From an uncultured Verrucomicrobiota bacterium (GTDB lineage: Bacteria > Verrucomicrobiota > Verrucomicrobiia > Limisphaerales > UBA9464): a stretch of 64,000 nt of DNA. The notes beneath the pieces are model-generated. The model made no database searches. It had not been told where the DNA came from and was given only the letters and a program-made list of their open reading frames with translations. Location of the stretch: positions 1-64,000 of the forward strand of contig CAIMMI010000337.1 in the NCBI GenBank assembly GCA_903842505.1, read 5' to 3'. The translations under genes were made by a program, and so were the position numbers. Positions within the stretch are counted from its first letter, which is position 1, and every line of letters begins with the position of its first letter. Positions 37,348-46,287 of this stretch are shown here, piece by piece.

Positions 37348-38805
37348 ATGCGTTTTCCCCTAGCTCCGACCGCCAAGATCGCGCGGCACATCGTCAAGAA
37401 CAAGCTGCAGGGCAAGAAGAAGTTCGCCATGGTGCTCCAGTTGGAGCCCCTGCATACCTGCAACCTCACTTGCACCGGGTGTGGCCGTATCCGCGAGTAT
37501 TCCACGTCCCTCAAGGATCTCGTCCCGCTGGACCAATGTCTGGCCGCTGCGGCGGAGTGCGATGCCCCGATGATCTCGGTCTGCGGTGGCGAACCGCTGA
37601 TCTATCCGAAGATCGAGGAACTGGTTGCCGGACTTCATCAGCAGGGACGGATGGTTTATATCTGCACGAACGGCGTGTTCATGCGGAAGAAGATGCGGGA
37701 ATACATGGCCGCCACCTATTCGGCGCCCATGGAACCCGTGCTCGCGCAGTTGGTGGCTGAGAAGTTGGTTACGGAGAAGGAGGCGGAAACCATCCGCACC
37801 GCCGATGCTGCCGCTCGGCAGAAGGTCGTGATCCGGCCTTCGCAGTGGCACTACTGGAACGTCCATGTCGACGGTCTGGAGTATACCCACGACCTCATCG
37901 TGGAGCGTGAGGGGGTCTTCAAGGAGTGCGTTTTGGCGATCCGGATGGCGAAGTTGCTGGGCTATCAGGTGGCGACCAACACCACGGTCTACAAGGAGAC
38001 GGACTCGGGCGAGTTGGAGGAGATGTTCAAGTTCCTCAGTTCCCTCGGAGTCGATGGCCACACGATCTCGCCTGGCTACGACTACGACGCGGCCAAGAAG
38101 GACATGGTCAAGCGTCTGGGGCGTGACCCGAAGGAGTTCTTCCTTACCCGCGACCTGACCCGTCAGAAGTTCAGCGACATCGAGCGGTGGGGCGAGATGT
38201 TCACGATCTTTGGTACGCCCGGCTACCTGGAGTTCCTGGCTGGCAAGCGTGAGTTGGCCTGCAGTGCCTGGGCCGTTCCCACCTTCAACGTCCGCGGTTG
38301 GAAGGCCCCGTGCTACGTGATGACCGACGGTCACTATAAGTCCTATGGCGAGATGCTGGACCAGGTGAACTGGGACAAGTTCGGCGTGGACGAAAAAGGC
38401 TGCGGCCGGGACGCCCGGTGCGAGAACTGCATGATGCACTCCGGGTTCGAGCCGACGGCCGCGCTGTCGAGCGGACTCCGCGATTCGTGGGTCAATTTCC
38501 GCTATAACTTTGGTTCGCGTCCCGCGCCGTTTCCGAGGACGCCGGAATTGGAGAAGAGCGCCTACAACGGCGTGACCATCGGCAAGGGACACCTGGCCGA
38601 GGCCAAGGCCGCGGTGAACAAGGAATTGTCGGGTGCCAAGAGCGCGTTCGCCCGTGGGGGCAACGATCTCTCCCAAGACCATGGGCACGATCACGACCAC
38701 GCTCCGGCGGCGGGCGGCGGGTGCGGAAGCGGAGACACGACCCAGCGGGATGAATTGCTCGCCAAGATCGGTTCTCCCCGGCCGATCGAGGCCAAGTCCG
38801 AATAG
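37348..38805 (+). CDS. hpnH: Adenosyl-hopene transferase HpnH (radical SAM) with insertion and His-rich tail
   Basis: 485 residues against about 330-380 usually. Radical SAM CX3CX2C at C38, C42, C45 (HTCNLTCTGC). HpnH attaches the adenosyl group to diploptene, giving adenosylhopane, the first step of C35 bacteriohopanepolyols. Hallmarks: SVCGGEPLIYP, NVHVDGLEYTHD, GVDGHTISPGY, GWKAPCYVM, CENCMMHSGFE. Two departures are seen. About 40 residues are inserted at 119-162, between the second strand and the VDG motif. A C-terminal extension of some 70 residues contains DHGHDHDH (444-451) and GGGCGSG. The tail could bind a metal (inference). hpnJ follows 44 bases later. Confidence 0.9.
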   Translation: MRFPLAPTAKIARHIVKNKLQGKKKFAMVLQLEPLHTCNLTCTGCGRIREYSTSLKDLVPLDQCLAAAAECDAPMISVCGGEPLIYPKIEELVAGLHQQGRMVYICTNGVFMRKKMREYMAATYSAPMEPVLAQLVAEKLVTEKEAETIRTADAAARQKVVIRPSQWHYWNVHVDGLEYTHDLIVEREGVFKECVLAIRMAKLLGYQVATNTTVYKETDSGELEEMFKFLSSLGVDGHTISPGYDYDAAKKDMVKRLGRDPKEFFLTRDLTRQKFSDIERWGEMFTIFGTPGYLEFLAGKRELACSAWAVPTFNVRGWKAPCYVMTDGHYKSYGEMLDQVNWDKFGVDEKGCGRDARCENCMMHSGFEPTAALSSGLRDSWVNFRYNFGSRPAPFPRTPELEKSAYNGVTIGKGHLAEAKAAVNKELSGAKSAFARGGNDLSQDHGHDHDHAPAAGGGCGSGDTTQRDELLAKIGSPRPIEAKSE

Positions 38806-38849
38806 CCGGAGGAACCCCGGTTGGATCCCAGGGTCGATCAAGCCCCAGA

Positions 38850-40295
38850 ATGAGCGCCCTGTTTCTTTCGCCTCCCTCGTTTGATGGGTTCGACGGGGGG
38901 GCAGGCGCCCGATATCAGGCGCGCCGCGAGGTGACGTCGTACTGGTATCCGACGTGGTTGGCCCAGCCTGCGGCCTTGGTTCCCGGGTCGCGCCTGCTCG
39001 ATTGCGCGCCGATTGGCATGGGCATGGAAGACTGCCTGCGCGTTGCGGATGGGTTTGATGACGTGATCATCAACACGTCGACTCCCTCGCTCCGCAATGA
39101 CTGCCGGGTTGCCGAGGCCATCAAGGCTCGGCGGCCCTCGACCCGGATCGGTTTCGTCGGCGCCCATGCGGCAGTACTGCCCACGGAGACCCTCAAGGCG
39201 AGCCCGGCGATTGATTGGGTCGGGCGCAAGGAGTTCGACTTCACCTGCAAGGAGGTTTGCGACGGGCGTCCCTTCGAGGGGATCTCGGGACTCAGCTTCA
39301 AGAAGGAAGGCCGGATCATCCATAATCCGGAGCGGGAATTGATCCAGGATATGGACGTCCTTCCCTGGGTGGCCGACGTCTACAAGCGGGACCTGGACAT
39401 CGAGAAGTACTTCATCGGTTACCTGCTTCACCCGTACGTCAGCCTCTATACGGGGCGGGGGTGTCCTGCACAATGTACCTTCTGTCTCTGGCCGCAGACC
39501 ATCGGTGGACATCGTTACCGGGTCCGTTCGCCAGCCAACGTGGCGGCCGAGATGGCCTACATGAAGCGGATCTTCCCGCAGGTTCGGGAGTTCTTCGTCG
39601 ATGACGATACCTTCACGGCCAACTTGCCGCGGGCCCGTGAGATTGCCCGGCAACTGGCGCCGCTCGGGTTGACCTGGAGTTGCAACAGTCGGGCGAACCT
39701 GGACTACGACACCATCCGCTACTTCCGCGACTGCGGGCTCAGGCTCTTTCTGGTGGGGTATGAATCCGGAAACGAGGATACCCTCCGCCGCATCAAGAAG
39801 GGCGTCACGACCGACGAGATGCGGCGGTTCACGGCCGCCTGCCACCGTGCTGGGGTCGTGATCCACGGAACGTTCATCCTTGGGCTGCCGATCGAGACTC
39901 CGGAGACCATCGAGCAGACCATCCGTTTCGCCCAGGAGTTGGACGTGTTCTCGCTTCAGGTGTCCTTGGCCGCTCCCTACCCGGGGACCGAGCTCTACGA
40001 GATGGCGCGTCAGAACGGTTGGTTCGCCAAGAAGGACAAGACGGACATTGTTCACGGGGATGGTTTCCAGCAGTCGACGCTGGAGTATCCCGGCCTGTCG
40101 AAGGAACAGATCTTCGAGGAGGTGGACCGCTTCTACCGGACGTATTACCTGCGGCCGAAGCCCGTGCTCCGGATCATCAAGACCATGCTGGAGGACAAGG
40201 ACATCTTTGTCCGACGTTGCCGGGAAGGATTCGAGTTCTTCCGCAGCTTGCGTCAGCGACGCGAGACCCTGAGCAGCGTGAGGAACGTCGGCTGA
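38850..40295 (+). CDS. hpnJ: Hopanoid radical SAM protein HpnJ (BHT cyclitol ether synthesis)
   Basis: 481 residues. N-terminal B12-binding-like region (about 1-165), then a radical SAM core with C205, C209 and C212 in GRGCPAQCTFCLWPQ. The LWPQTIGGHRYRVRSP continuation, FFVDDDTFTANLPRA and FLVGYESGNEDTLRRIKKG match HpnJ. In the known pathway HpnJ contracts the ring of glucosaminyl-bacteriohopanetetrol to the cyclitol ether. Its place behind hpnH supports the assignment. The glycosyltransferase and deacetylase (hpnI, hpnK) are not in this window. Confidence 0.9.
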   Translation: MSALFLSPPSFDGFDGGAGARYQARREVTSYWYPTWLAQPAALVPGSRLLDCAPIGMGMEDCLRVADGFDDVIINTSTPSLRNDCRVAEAIKARRPSTRIGFVGAHAAVLPTETLKASPAIDWVGRKEFDFTCKEVCDGRPFEGISGLSFKKEGRIIHNPERELIQDMDVLPWVADVYKRDLDIEKYFIGYLLHPYVSLYTGRGCPAQCTFCLWPQTIGGHRYRVRSPANVAAEMAYMKRIFPQVREFFVDDDTFTANLPRAREIARQLAPLGLTWSCNSRANLDYDTIRYFRDCGLRLFLVGYESGNEDTLRRIKKGVTTDEMRRFTAACHRAGVVIHGTFILGLPIETPETIEQTIRFAQELDVFSLQVSLAAPYPGTELYEMARQNGWFAKKDKTDIVHGDGFQQSTLEYPGLSKEQIFEEVDRFYRTYYLRPKPVLRIIKTMLEDKDIFVRRCREGFEFFRSLRQRRETLSSVRNVG

Positions 40296-40319
40296 ACCGG
40301 TCGGATTCCCGGGCTCGCG

Positions 40320-42158
40320 TTGACTCCGTCCGTGGGCCAGAGGAACCTCCGCTTCTTGAAACGGATTGTCCAAGCCGTGACCACGGCCATCGCTGCACTC
40401 CTTGCAGTACACGTCTCCTGGAGTGCTCCCGCGCCCACGAATGGGGTGCCTGATGTCTTCGCGCTGCGCTCGCTCGATTGGTTGCCAGCTCCGGTCAAGG
40501 CGCCGTTCCAGCCGGTACGATTCCCGGCCTCCGTCCGGCCGGATCGGGTGGAGCATATGGTTTCCATGGGGGGACGCCTCTGGATCGCTGCCCGCATGCG
40601 TGGCGGCACCAACGCCGCCGGCGTCGCTCTCTGGTCCCTGTCGCTTCCGGATGGGCGTCTGGATCCGGTGCGGGGTCAGTTGGAGCGGCACGCAATCCGT
40701 GATCTCCACGCGGGGCCGGACGGCTTGTGGTTGGCGGTGGATGGTGGGGCTGCGGCACTCGATCCGAGGACCTTGGTCCTGGACCCGTTTTCGGCTTCCG
40801 AAGGACTGACCACGGGCAGCGGGGTCGCCTTTGCGTACGCGGGGCGGCGCTGGTTTCTGATCTCGGATTCGGGAGCCCTGTTCGTGATGCACGCCGACGG
40901 GCGCTCGTGGTCCCGGTTGCCCGGCATCCCGGGCGTCAATGCGCGTCGGGCCGGTCGCTTCGAACGCTTGGGCGGCTCCGGCGATTGGTTGTTGGCGCTG
41001 GCCCCGGATGAGTTGGCCGTCCGACATCATGCCGCTCCCCAGTGGGACGTGATCGACGAAAAACAGTGGAGTGCCATTCCGTCGGCAACGCCGCCGAGAT
41101 GGACGTCGGTGGCAGCGGATGGGGACGGAGGATTCTGGCTGGGCAGCGATCTCGGGTTGCACTTTGTGACGGCCGAAACGGGATCCATGCAGCATCAACT
41201 CGCGGTGCGTTCCGTGAAGGTGCCCGGCGGACTGGGAGTCCAGGTGCCGGTTGGCTTCCAGGCATCGTCCGCGGCCTATGCCACCGCGCGGGTCCGTCAG
41301 GCCGAAGGAATCCGCGAACGGATGCGCGTCCGGGCAAGGCTGGGTCGGATGGCGGTGGAGACGGGGCGAAGTGTGGATCCCATGCAGCCCGGGAGTCGGA
41401 TTCCGGGCGGGGTCACGGCGTTGCTACGGGACGGGAGTTACTTCTGGGTGGCGTGTCAGGATCCGACCAATTCCACCCGCAGTCGCATTCTGCTGTGGCA
41501 TGCCTCGAGTCGGCGGTGGGTGGGGCAAGCCCACTTTGGCCTGCCGGTTTCGGCGCTGGCTGCGGACGAATCCCATCTGTGGATTGGTGCGGAGACAGGA
41601 AGTCTCGCGAACGCTGCGCCGGTGGTCCGACTCGACAAGCGGGTGCTGACGGCGATTCCTGCAACCCGGTGGGTTCCGGATGAGATCCGGCCGGATGAAC
41701 TGGGGGCGAAGTTGGCCGAACTGCCGGTTCGGGAACGGGCCGTGCACGCCTTCTTCGCCGGAGACGCCCAGCGGGCCGTGGAACTGCTCGATGCGACCTC
41801 GGCCGATGCGGAGTCGCTGTTCATTCGTGCCTTCGCCCATGACGCGATTGGACTCAACCAACCCGCCCGACGGGACGCATTCCTGGATCGGCTTTTCGCC
41901 GAGTTCCCTGATTCACCTCATGCGGAGGCGGTGCGAAGCTTGCAGCCCAGGAAGCCAGTTGCGGTGACCGACGGGGTCGTGCCGCCGGCGTTGGAACTCC
42001 TCTTCAAGCGAAGGGACGCCAATGGAGATGGTCGGATCGACTCGGCCGAGTGGAAGGCCTGGAAGGGGGACGGCGCGGACATGAAGGCCTTCGACGCGGA
42101 TGGAAACGGGGCGCTCAGCCTCCCGGAGTTCGACGCGGTGCTCCGAGGAACGCCCTGA
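40320..42158 (+). CDS. Exported protein with propeller-like N-terminus and a C-terminal EF-hand pair
   Basis: 612 residues from TTG 40320; GTG 40332 or TTG 40356 (preceded by AGGAA) are real alternatives, the last giving a tidy signal peptide (KRIVQAVTTAIAALLAVHVSWSA). The first 450 residues have repeated GG-LW-A, DGLWLAVDGG and GGFWLGSDLGL motifs, like a two-component-regulator-type propeller. A helical part follows at 480-550. Two EF-hand loops close the protein: DANGDGRIDSAE (566-577) and DADGNGALSLPE (592-603), so it should bind calcium. Starts 24 bases after hpnJ; a link to hopanoids is unproven. Confidence 0.75.
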   Translation: MTPSVGQRNLRFLKRIVQAVTTAIAALLAVHVSWSAPAPTNGVPDVFALRSLDWLPAPVKAPFQPVRFPASVRPDRVEHMVSMGGRLWIAARMRGGTNAAGVALWSLSLPDGRLDPVRGQLERHAIRDLHAGPDGLWLAVDGGAAALDPRTLVLDPFSASEGLTTGSGVAFAYAGRRWFLISDSGALFVMHADGRSWSRLPGIPGVNARRAGRFERLGGSGDWLLALAPDELAVRHHAAPQWDVIDEKQWSAIPSATPPRWTSVAADGDGGFWLGSDLGLHFVTAETGSMQHQLAVRSVKVPGGLGVQVPVGFQASSAAYATARVRQAEGIRERMRVRARLGRMAVETGRSVDPMQPGSRIPGGVTALLRDGSYFWVACQDPTNSTRSRILLWHASSRRWVGQAHFGLPVSALAADESHLWIGAETGSLANAAPVVRLDKRVLTAIPATRWVPDEIRPDELGAKLAELPVRERAVHAFFAGDAQRAVELLDATSADAESLFIRAFAHDAIGLNQPARRDAFLDRLFAEFPDSPHAEAVRSLQPRKPVAVTDGVVPPALELLFKRRDANGDGRIDSAEWKAWKGDGADMKAFDADGNGALSLPEFDAVLRGTP

Positions 42159-42223
42159 CTCCAAGACATCGGGCCGGGTGTTCGTCCCAGACCTCGGCCC
42201 GAACTCGAGCGAGGCCTGGCCCG

Positions 42224-43651
42224 CTACCGATTCGTCGAAGGGGGGACGGGGGGGCGTTCCTGAGCGGAACTGGGCCCGTTGGTGGCCGGCGCCTGGACCA
42301 CATTCTCCTGTTTCAGGATGGACCGGAACACCGACAGGCCACGGACGTCGTTGTAGAAGACGAAGGCCATGAATGAGAGCAGCAGGAAGCCGAACATCAG
42401 CGTCGCCGTCTCGTAGACCCGCGCCGGAATCCGGCGGAATGTCAGCAGTTCAATCAGGGAGAAGACGATGTGACCGCCGTCGAGGACGGGCAGGGGCAGG
42501 AGGTTCAGCAGCGCGAGGTTGATGTTGATCACCACCATGAGGGCGAGTGCCCGCCGGAAATCGATCCGCATCTCGGTCGCCAGAGCCGTAAAGATCCGCA
42601 CCGGTCCCTGCAGGTTCTCCACGCCCACACGGGATTCCTTCTTGTGGAAGAGGGCTGTGAGCAGGTCTCCCATCTGGGAAACAGTGTTGCCGATCTGACG
42701 GAACGGCGTGGGGCCGGGTTTTTCGACGGTGTAGGTCATCCGTGCGGAAAGCCCAAGCAGCACGCCGATCCGGGCGACCTTCTCCTTCGGGTCCAGCACG
42801 GGCGTGACCTTCAGGCGCATGGGCTTTGTGTCCCGGAGCAATTCCAGGTCGATGACCTGGTCGGCCCGTCCGCGGATCAGTTCAATGAGTTGCTGCTGTC
42901 CCGCGATCTCGATGCCGTCGACGGAGATGATCTCATCGCCTTCCAGAATGCCAGCCCGCTGGGCAGCCGAGCCCGGAGTGACCGCGTGAACTGCCGGATG
43001 ATCCTTGGGCCCAAGCTTGAGGAACTTGAGGTGGGCCGCCTCGGAGTACTCGGTGGGGATGTCGTAGGTTCCCGTCCGTCCGTCGGCGTGCTGGATGCTT
43101 ACTGAAAGGACCTGGGTGACGGAAAGGGCGGCGGTGCGCTGGACGTCCTCCCAGTTCCGGACCGGCTTGCCGTTCACGGCCGTGATCCGATCTCCCTCCC
43201 GGATGCCAAAGCCCGCCTCAACGCCCTTGGCCGGCACATAACCGATGATCGTGTTGTTGTACGGAACCGGCAGTCCCACCCACCAGACGATCGAGCCCAA
43301 TACGAGGGCGAAGACGAGGTTCATGGCGGGGCCGGCAAGGGCGACCGCAATCTTCTTCGCGGGTGATGCCGCAGGCAGGTTGGGGTCACATCCCCCTTCG
43401 ATCGCCTCCGACGTGATCATCTGCGGGAGTTTCACGAACCCGCCCAAGGGCAGCCAGCGGAGGGCCCACTCCACCCCGGAACGATCCTTCCATCCAAAGA
43501 TCTTCGGACCAAACCCGATAGAGAATCCGTCCACCTTGAAGCCCAGACGACGCGCAACCCAGAAGTGGCCGTACTCGTGGACGAAGACCGCCAACGTGAA
43601 GAGCGCGGCCACTCCGATCGCAATGATGACCCAGGACAACAGCGCGGACAT
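42224..43651 (-). CDS. rseP: Site-2 intramembrane zinc protease RseP
   Basis: 475 residues. HEYGH (H25, E26, H29) in the first helix and a C-terminal NLLPLPVLDGGHIVF supply the zinc ligands. Between them are two PDZ domains (VPAKGVEAGFGIREGDRITAVNGKPV and VTPGSAAQRAGILEGDEIISVDG). Cuts anti-sigma factors and leftover signal peptides inside the membrane. Usually sits with dxr and bamA; here it stands alone, convergent with the EF-hand gene. The C-terminal 40 residues are Pro/Gln-rich. Confidence 0.95.
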   Translation of the reverse strand: MSALLSWVIIAIGVAALFTLAVFVHEYGHFWVARRLGFKVDGFSIGFGPKIFGWKDRSGVEWALRWLPLGGFVKLPQMITSEAIEGGCDPNLPAASPAKKIAVALAGPAMNLVFALVLGSIVWWVGLPVPYNNTIIGYVPAKGVEAGFGIREGDRITAVNGKPVRNWEDVQRTAALSVTQVLSVSIQHADGRTGTYDIPTEYSEAAHLKFLKLGPKDHPAVHAVTPGSAAQRAGILEGDEIISVDGIEIAGQQQLIELIRGRADQVIDLELLRDTKPMRLKVTPVLDPKEKVARIGVLLGLSARMTYTVEKPGPTPFRQIGNTVSQMGDLLTALFHKKESRVGVENLQGPVRIFTALATEMRIDFRRALALMVVININLALLNLLPLPVLDGGHIVFSLIELLTFRRIPARVYETATLMFGFLLLSFMAFVFYNDVRGLSVFRSILKQENVVQAPATNGPSSAQERPPVPPSTNR

Positions 43652-43784
43652 GAGGTGGCCAACCTAGCGTGACTTCCTGTGCCGTCCCAATGAAGTTTTC
43701 CTGCCGCGCCGCGATTGCCTTCCGGGCGGGTCCTGGGGAATTCCGGATGGCACAGTTCCCGGTTCACCGTTTGAATCCCTCAAA

Positions 43785-44144
43785 ATGAAAAGGATCCTGT
43801 CGTGCTCACTGGTCATCACCGTCCTGACCCTCTCCGGATGCCGCTCCACCTCTGACCTGGCGGGGGATATTCCGGGAGGATATTCGCAGGCGACCGCCCA
43901 GTCGCCGGACATCCGTGCGGCAGCCGAGTTCGCCGTCCGTGAGCAATCCGAGGGGGGCAAGGACGGTCCCTTGAAACTCGCGCAGATCGTTTCGGCAGAG
44001 AAGCAGGTGGTCTCCGGGATCAACTACCGTCTCGTCCTGCGGGTGCAGGACGGTACCAAGACCCGCGAAGCGGTGGCCATGGTCTGGTGGCAGTCCTGGA
44101 ATACCCAGCAGCCCTATCGGTTGACCTCCTGGAACTGGCGATAA
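43785..44144 (+). CDS. Cystatin-like lipoprotein
   Basis: 119 residues. Lipoprotein signal MKRILSCSLVITVLTLSGC with Cys19. The mature part fits a cystatin fold: an AAEFAVREQS helix, then the QVVSG loop (cystatin QxVxG motif) and strands NYRLVLRVQD and AVAMVWWQSW. Cysteine protease inhibition is possible; many bacterial members of this fold lack proven inhibitory activity. Single gene, divergent from rseP. Confidence 0.7.
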   Translation: MKRILSCSLVITVLTLSGCRSTSDLAGDIPGGYSQATAQSPDIRAAAEFAVREQSEGGKDGPLKLAQIVSAEKQVVSGINYRLVLRVQDGTKTREAVAMVWWQSWNTQQPYRLTSWNWR

Positions 44145-44191
44145 GGGAATTGGCGGAACTGGTGGGGATTAGGGGTAAGGGATTCTGGAAG

Positions 44192-44220
44192 TCAGCCTCT
44201 GACCCGTCAGCCTCTGACCT
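44192..44220. repeat. Two tandem GTCAGCCTCTGACC units
   Basis: The 14-mer occurs at 44192-44205 and again at 44207-44220. Each copy folds by itself (GTCAG with CTGAC around CCT). It lies between the cystatin-like gene and the terminator of the tRNA unit. Confidence 0.7.
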
Positions 44221-44231
44221 TTCGAGGCACG

Positions 44232-44257
44232 AAAAAGCCGGTGCATGAGCACTGGCT
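44232..44257 (-). terminator. Rho-independent terminator of the tRNA-Lys/tRNA-Glu unit
   Basis: On the minus strand AGCC-A-GTGC pairs with GCAC-C-GGCT around a TCAT loop (one A/C mismatch), followed by a run of five T. It lies 15 bases beyond the encoded CCA of tRNA-Glu. Confidence 0.8.
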
Positions 44258-44271
44258 GATCTGAAGAACGA

Positions 44272-44347
44272 TGGCGACCCCACGGGGATTCGAACCCCGG
44301 TTACTGCCGTGAAAGGGCGGTGTCCTAGGCCTCTAGACGATGAGGTC
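44272..44347 (-). tRNA. tRNA-Glu (anticodon TTC)
   Basis: 76 bases with encoded CCA. Acceptor GACCTCA pairs with TGGGGTC (one G-T), D-arm GTCTAGAGGCCTAGGAC, anticodon loop CTTTCAC, T-arm CGGGGTTCGAATCCCCG, discriminator G. The anticodon stem CCGCC/GGCAG has one C-A mismatch where most tRNA-Glu have a full match. Second gene of a two-tRNA unit. Confidence 0.95.
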
Positions 44348-44439
44348 GCTGACGTTCCACATCGCTTACCCGGAGAGAGGGCCGGTTGTCACGCCGGAAC
44401 TCACCGCTGGGCTAACATTGCGATGAAATGTTGCGCTGA

Positions 44440-44514
44440 TGGTGGGTCGGCAGGGATTTGAACCCTGGACCAACGGCTTAAAAGGCCGCTGCTCTACCGC
44501 TGAGCTACCGACCC
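44440..44514 (-). tRNA. tRNA-Lys (anticodon TTT)
   Basis: 75 bases with encoded CCA. Acceptor GGGTCGG/CCGACCC, D-arm GCTCAGCGGTAGAGC, anticodon arm GCGGC-CTTTTAA-GCCGT, T-arm CAGGGTTCAAATCCCTG, discriminator A. First gene of the unit, 92 bases before tRNA-Glu. Confidence 0.97.
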
Positions 44515-44532
44515 TTTTCAGCGCGGGCGGGC

Positions 44533-44560
44533 AAATTACGCGTCAATGGGCCAACTGCAA
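44533..44560 (-). promoter_or_regulatory. Probable sigma-70 promoter of the tRNA unit
   Basis: Minus-strand -35 TTGCAG (complement of 44555-44560) and -10 TAATTT (complement of 44533-44538) are 16 bases apart, with the mature tRNA-Lys starting 18 bases after the -10. Confidence 0.5.
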
Positions 44561-44690
44561 GGCCGATTTCTGGAAGTCTCGAGGTTTTTGCTGCCCCGCA
44601 AGGATTCCCCGTGAAAACGGCGGTTCGACGACGTGGAAGCCAACGATTCCAACCGGTGTCATTGGCGTCCGAGGTTGGCGCAGCCAGGCC

Positions 44691-46229
44691 TCAGCGGGCG
44701 GAAGACTTGAATTCTTCGATGCGGTCGCGGAGGGCCTGATGGATCCGGGAAGCGGTATCCGGGCCGCAAGAATTGACCTCGCCGTAGGGGCGTTTACCGC
44801 CGTAGAGGTGGGGTGGTTCCACATCCCATTCCGACTTGGGAATGATGTAGCCGATCTCGTCGTTCGCGAGGCCGAACACGAATTGGATGCGGCCTGGCAT
44901 CATCTCGCGCAGCGGTGGGATTTCGAGCGGGGCAATTCCGAAGTCGGCTCCCGGCGGTTGGACGATCCCGCCGTTGACGAGTTCCGGGTAGATCTCGCCC
45001 GGGATGCAGGCGAAGGAGATGTCCCCGAGCGTGATGAGCGCGATCTCCGTGCGGAAGTGCATCCATTTCGAATGCCCGCGATCGAGAAGCCCGATGAAGC
45101 TGGCGAGGAGGAATCCCGTGTTCTCCAGTTTCACATCGAACGTTCGGGCGTGGACGGTCATCGGGGCTGACTCGACGCCCGTCGCGGGGGTGGATCGGAT
45201 GCGATCGAGGATCTGCTTCACCACTTGGTGGCCAACGGCATCGGTCTTGGCGTGGGACGGGGTCTTGAGGGTGGCCCCGGAGACGGGGTCGGTGACTTCG
45301 GTGGTGGGGTGGGTGGTCATCAGGCCCCCGACGGCGGCATTGACGAAGACGTGCTGGCCGCCGAGGCCGGGGCGGAAGAGGCCGTTTGTTCCGGGAATTC
45401 CCTGAGCGAGGGCGCGGCGGATGACGCCGGGGAAGTCGGCCGTGATGTCCCGGTTGTCTCCCCAGGGAGTTTCGGGGTGGTTCCCCCAGCCGACGAGTGT
45501 GCCGAGCGTGGCGCCGTTGGTGGGGTTCGTGAAATGGAGGACGCGGAGGTCGGCATCGAAGACCTCAGGCTTCCGGGTGTCGGCAACGAGTCCCTTGGGA
45601 TCGACGGCGATTTCATGCGCCGACATGCGGGCCGGACTCAGACCGGCCACCGCCTGGCGCAGGGCGTCCCGGGCGCCGTTGATGACCTGCTGTCGATAAA
45701 GCGGGTCGACCCCGCTGTGGAACGGATCCGGCCCCCACAGGCCCATCATGTCCGGGGTGGAGTGGTTGTGGGTGGCCGTGATCACGACGTAGTCCAGCTT
45801 CAGGTCGGCCGGCACCTGTTCGCGGATGCGGATGACGTCGTCGTGGAAGATTCCGATGGAATCGATGCCGACGATGCCGATGCGGGCGTAGCCGTTATCG
45901 ACCACGAGGGCGGCCGCGACGAGAGGGTCGTGGACGTTGGTGGCGGAGCGCCCTTGGCTGAAGCCAGCCATCCAGACGGGGCGGGCGGTGATGTCCGGGG
46001 TGATGTCGACGGTGCCGAACCCGACTCGGAGCGGGCGTGGTTGTTGGCGGGCGGAATTGCCGTCGATGGCGATCTCGACCTTGTAGCCGGGGAACCGGTC
46101 CCGGGTGACGACCCAGTAGCGGAGGGCAATGGCCGCGACGAGGAGGATGAGGAGAATCCCCAATCCGCTCAGGAGACGCCGGAGGACGGAGGGACGATTG
46201 GAAGGCGGGGAGAGGGGAGGATGGGACAT
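44691..46229 (-). CDS. Neutral/alkaline ceramidase N-terminal domain-like protein, membrane-anchored
   Basis: 512 residues. One N-terminal helix (about 18-42) anchors an extracytoplasmic domain of the neutral ceramidase type. It reads RVGFGTVDITPDITARPVWMAGFSQGR, VGIDSIGIFHDDVIRIRE, ITATHNHSTPDMMGLWGP (zinc-ligand His region), VGWGNHPETPWGDN and ACIPGEIYPELVNGG. In true ceramidases this fold splits the amide of ceramide; many bacterial relatives have unknown substrates. Last gene of a leftward run with the zinc-ribbon gene 58 bases upstream. Confidence 0.85.
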   Translation of the reverse strand: MSHPPLSPPSNRPSVLRRLLSGLGILLILLVAAIALRYWVVTRDRFPGYKVEIAIDGNSARQQPRPLRVGFGTVDITPDITARPVWMAGFSQGRSATNVHDPLVAAALVVDNGYARIGIVGIDSIGIFHDDVIRIREQVPADLKLDYVVITATHNHSTPDMMGLWGPDPFHSGVDPLYRQQVINGARDALRQAVAGLSPARMSAHEIAVDPKGLVADTRKPEVFDADLRVLHFTNPTNGATLGTLVGWGNHPETPWGDNRDITADFPGVIRRALAQGIPGTNGLFRPGLGGQHVFVNAAVGGLMTTHPTTEVTDPVSGATLKTPSHAKTDAVGHQVVKQILDRIRSTPATGVESAPMTVHARTFDVKLENTGFLLASFIGLLDRGHSKWMHFRTEIALITLGDISFACIPGEIYPELVNGGIVQPPGADFGIAPLEIPPLREMMPGRIQFVFGLANDEIGYIIPKSEWDVEPPHLYGGKRPYGEVNSCGPDTASRIHQALRDRIEEFKSSAR

Positions 46230-46287
46230 GGGACAGGGGGGAGACTGCCTGGGCGCGGTGTGCGCCCAGGCGTTTGGATGGGGCGGA

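Noticed and set aside
38838..41198. A 786-codon minus-strand frame opposite hpnJ and the EF-hand gene
   Set aside because: It spans two unrelated genes antisense and shows no family features.
42165..42223. Hairpin CGGGCCG/CGGCCCG between the EF-hand gene and rseP as a terminator
   Set aside because: Seven-base stem with an 18-base loop and no T run on either strand; too weak to list.
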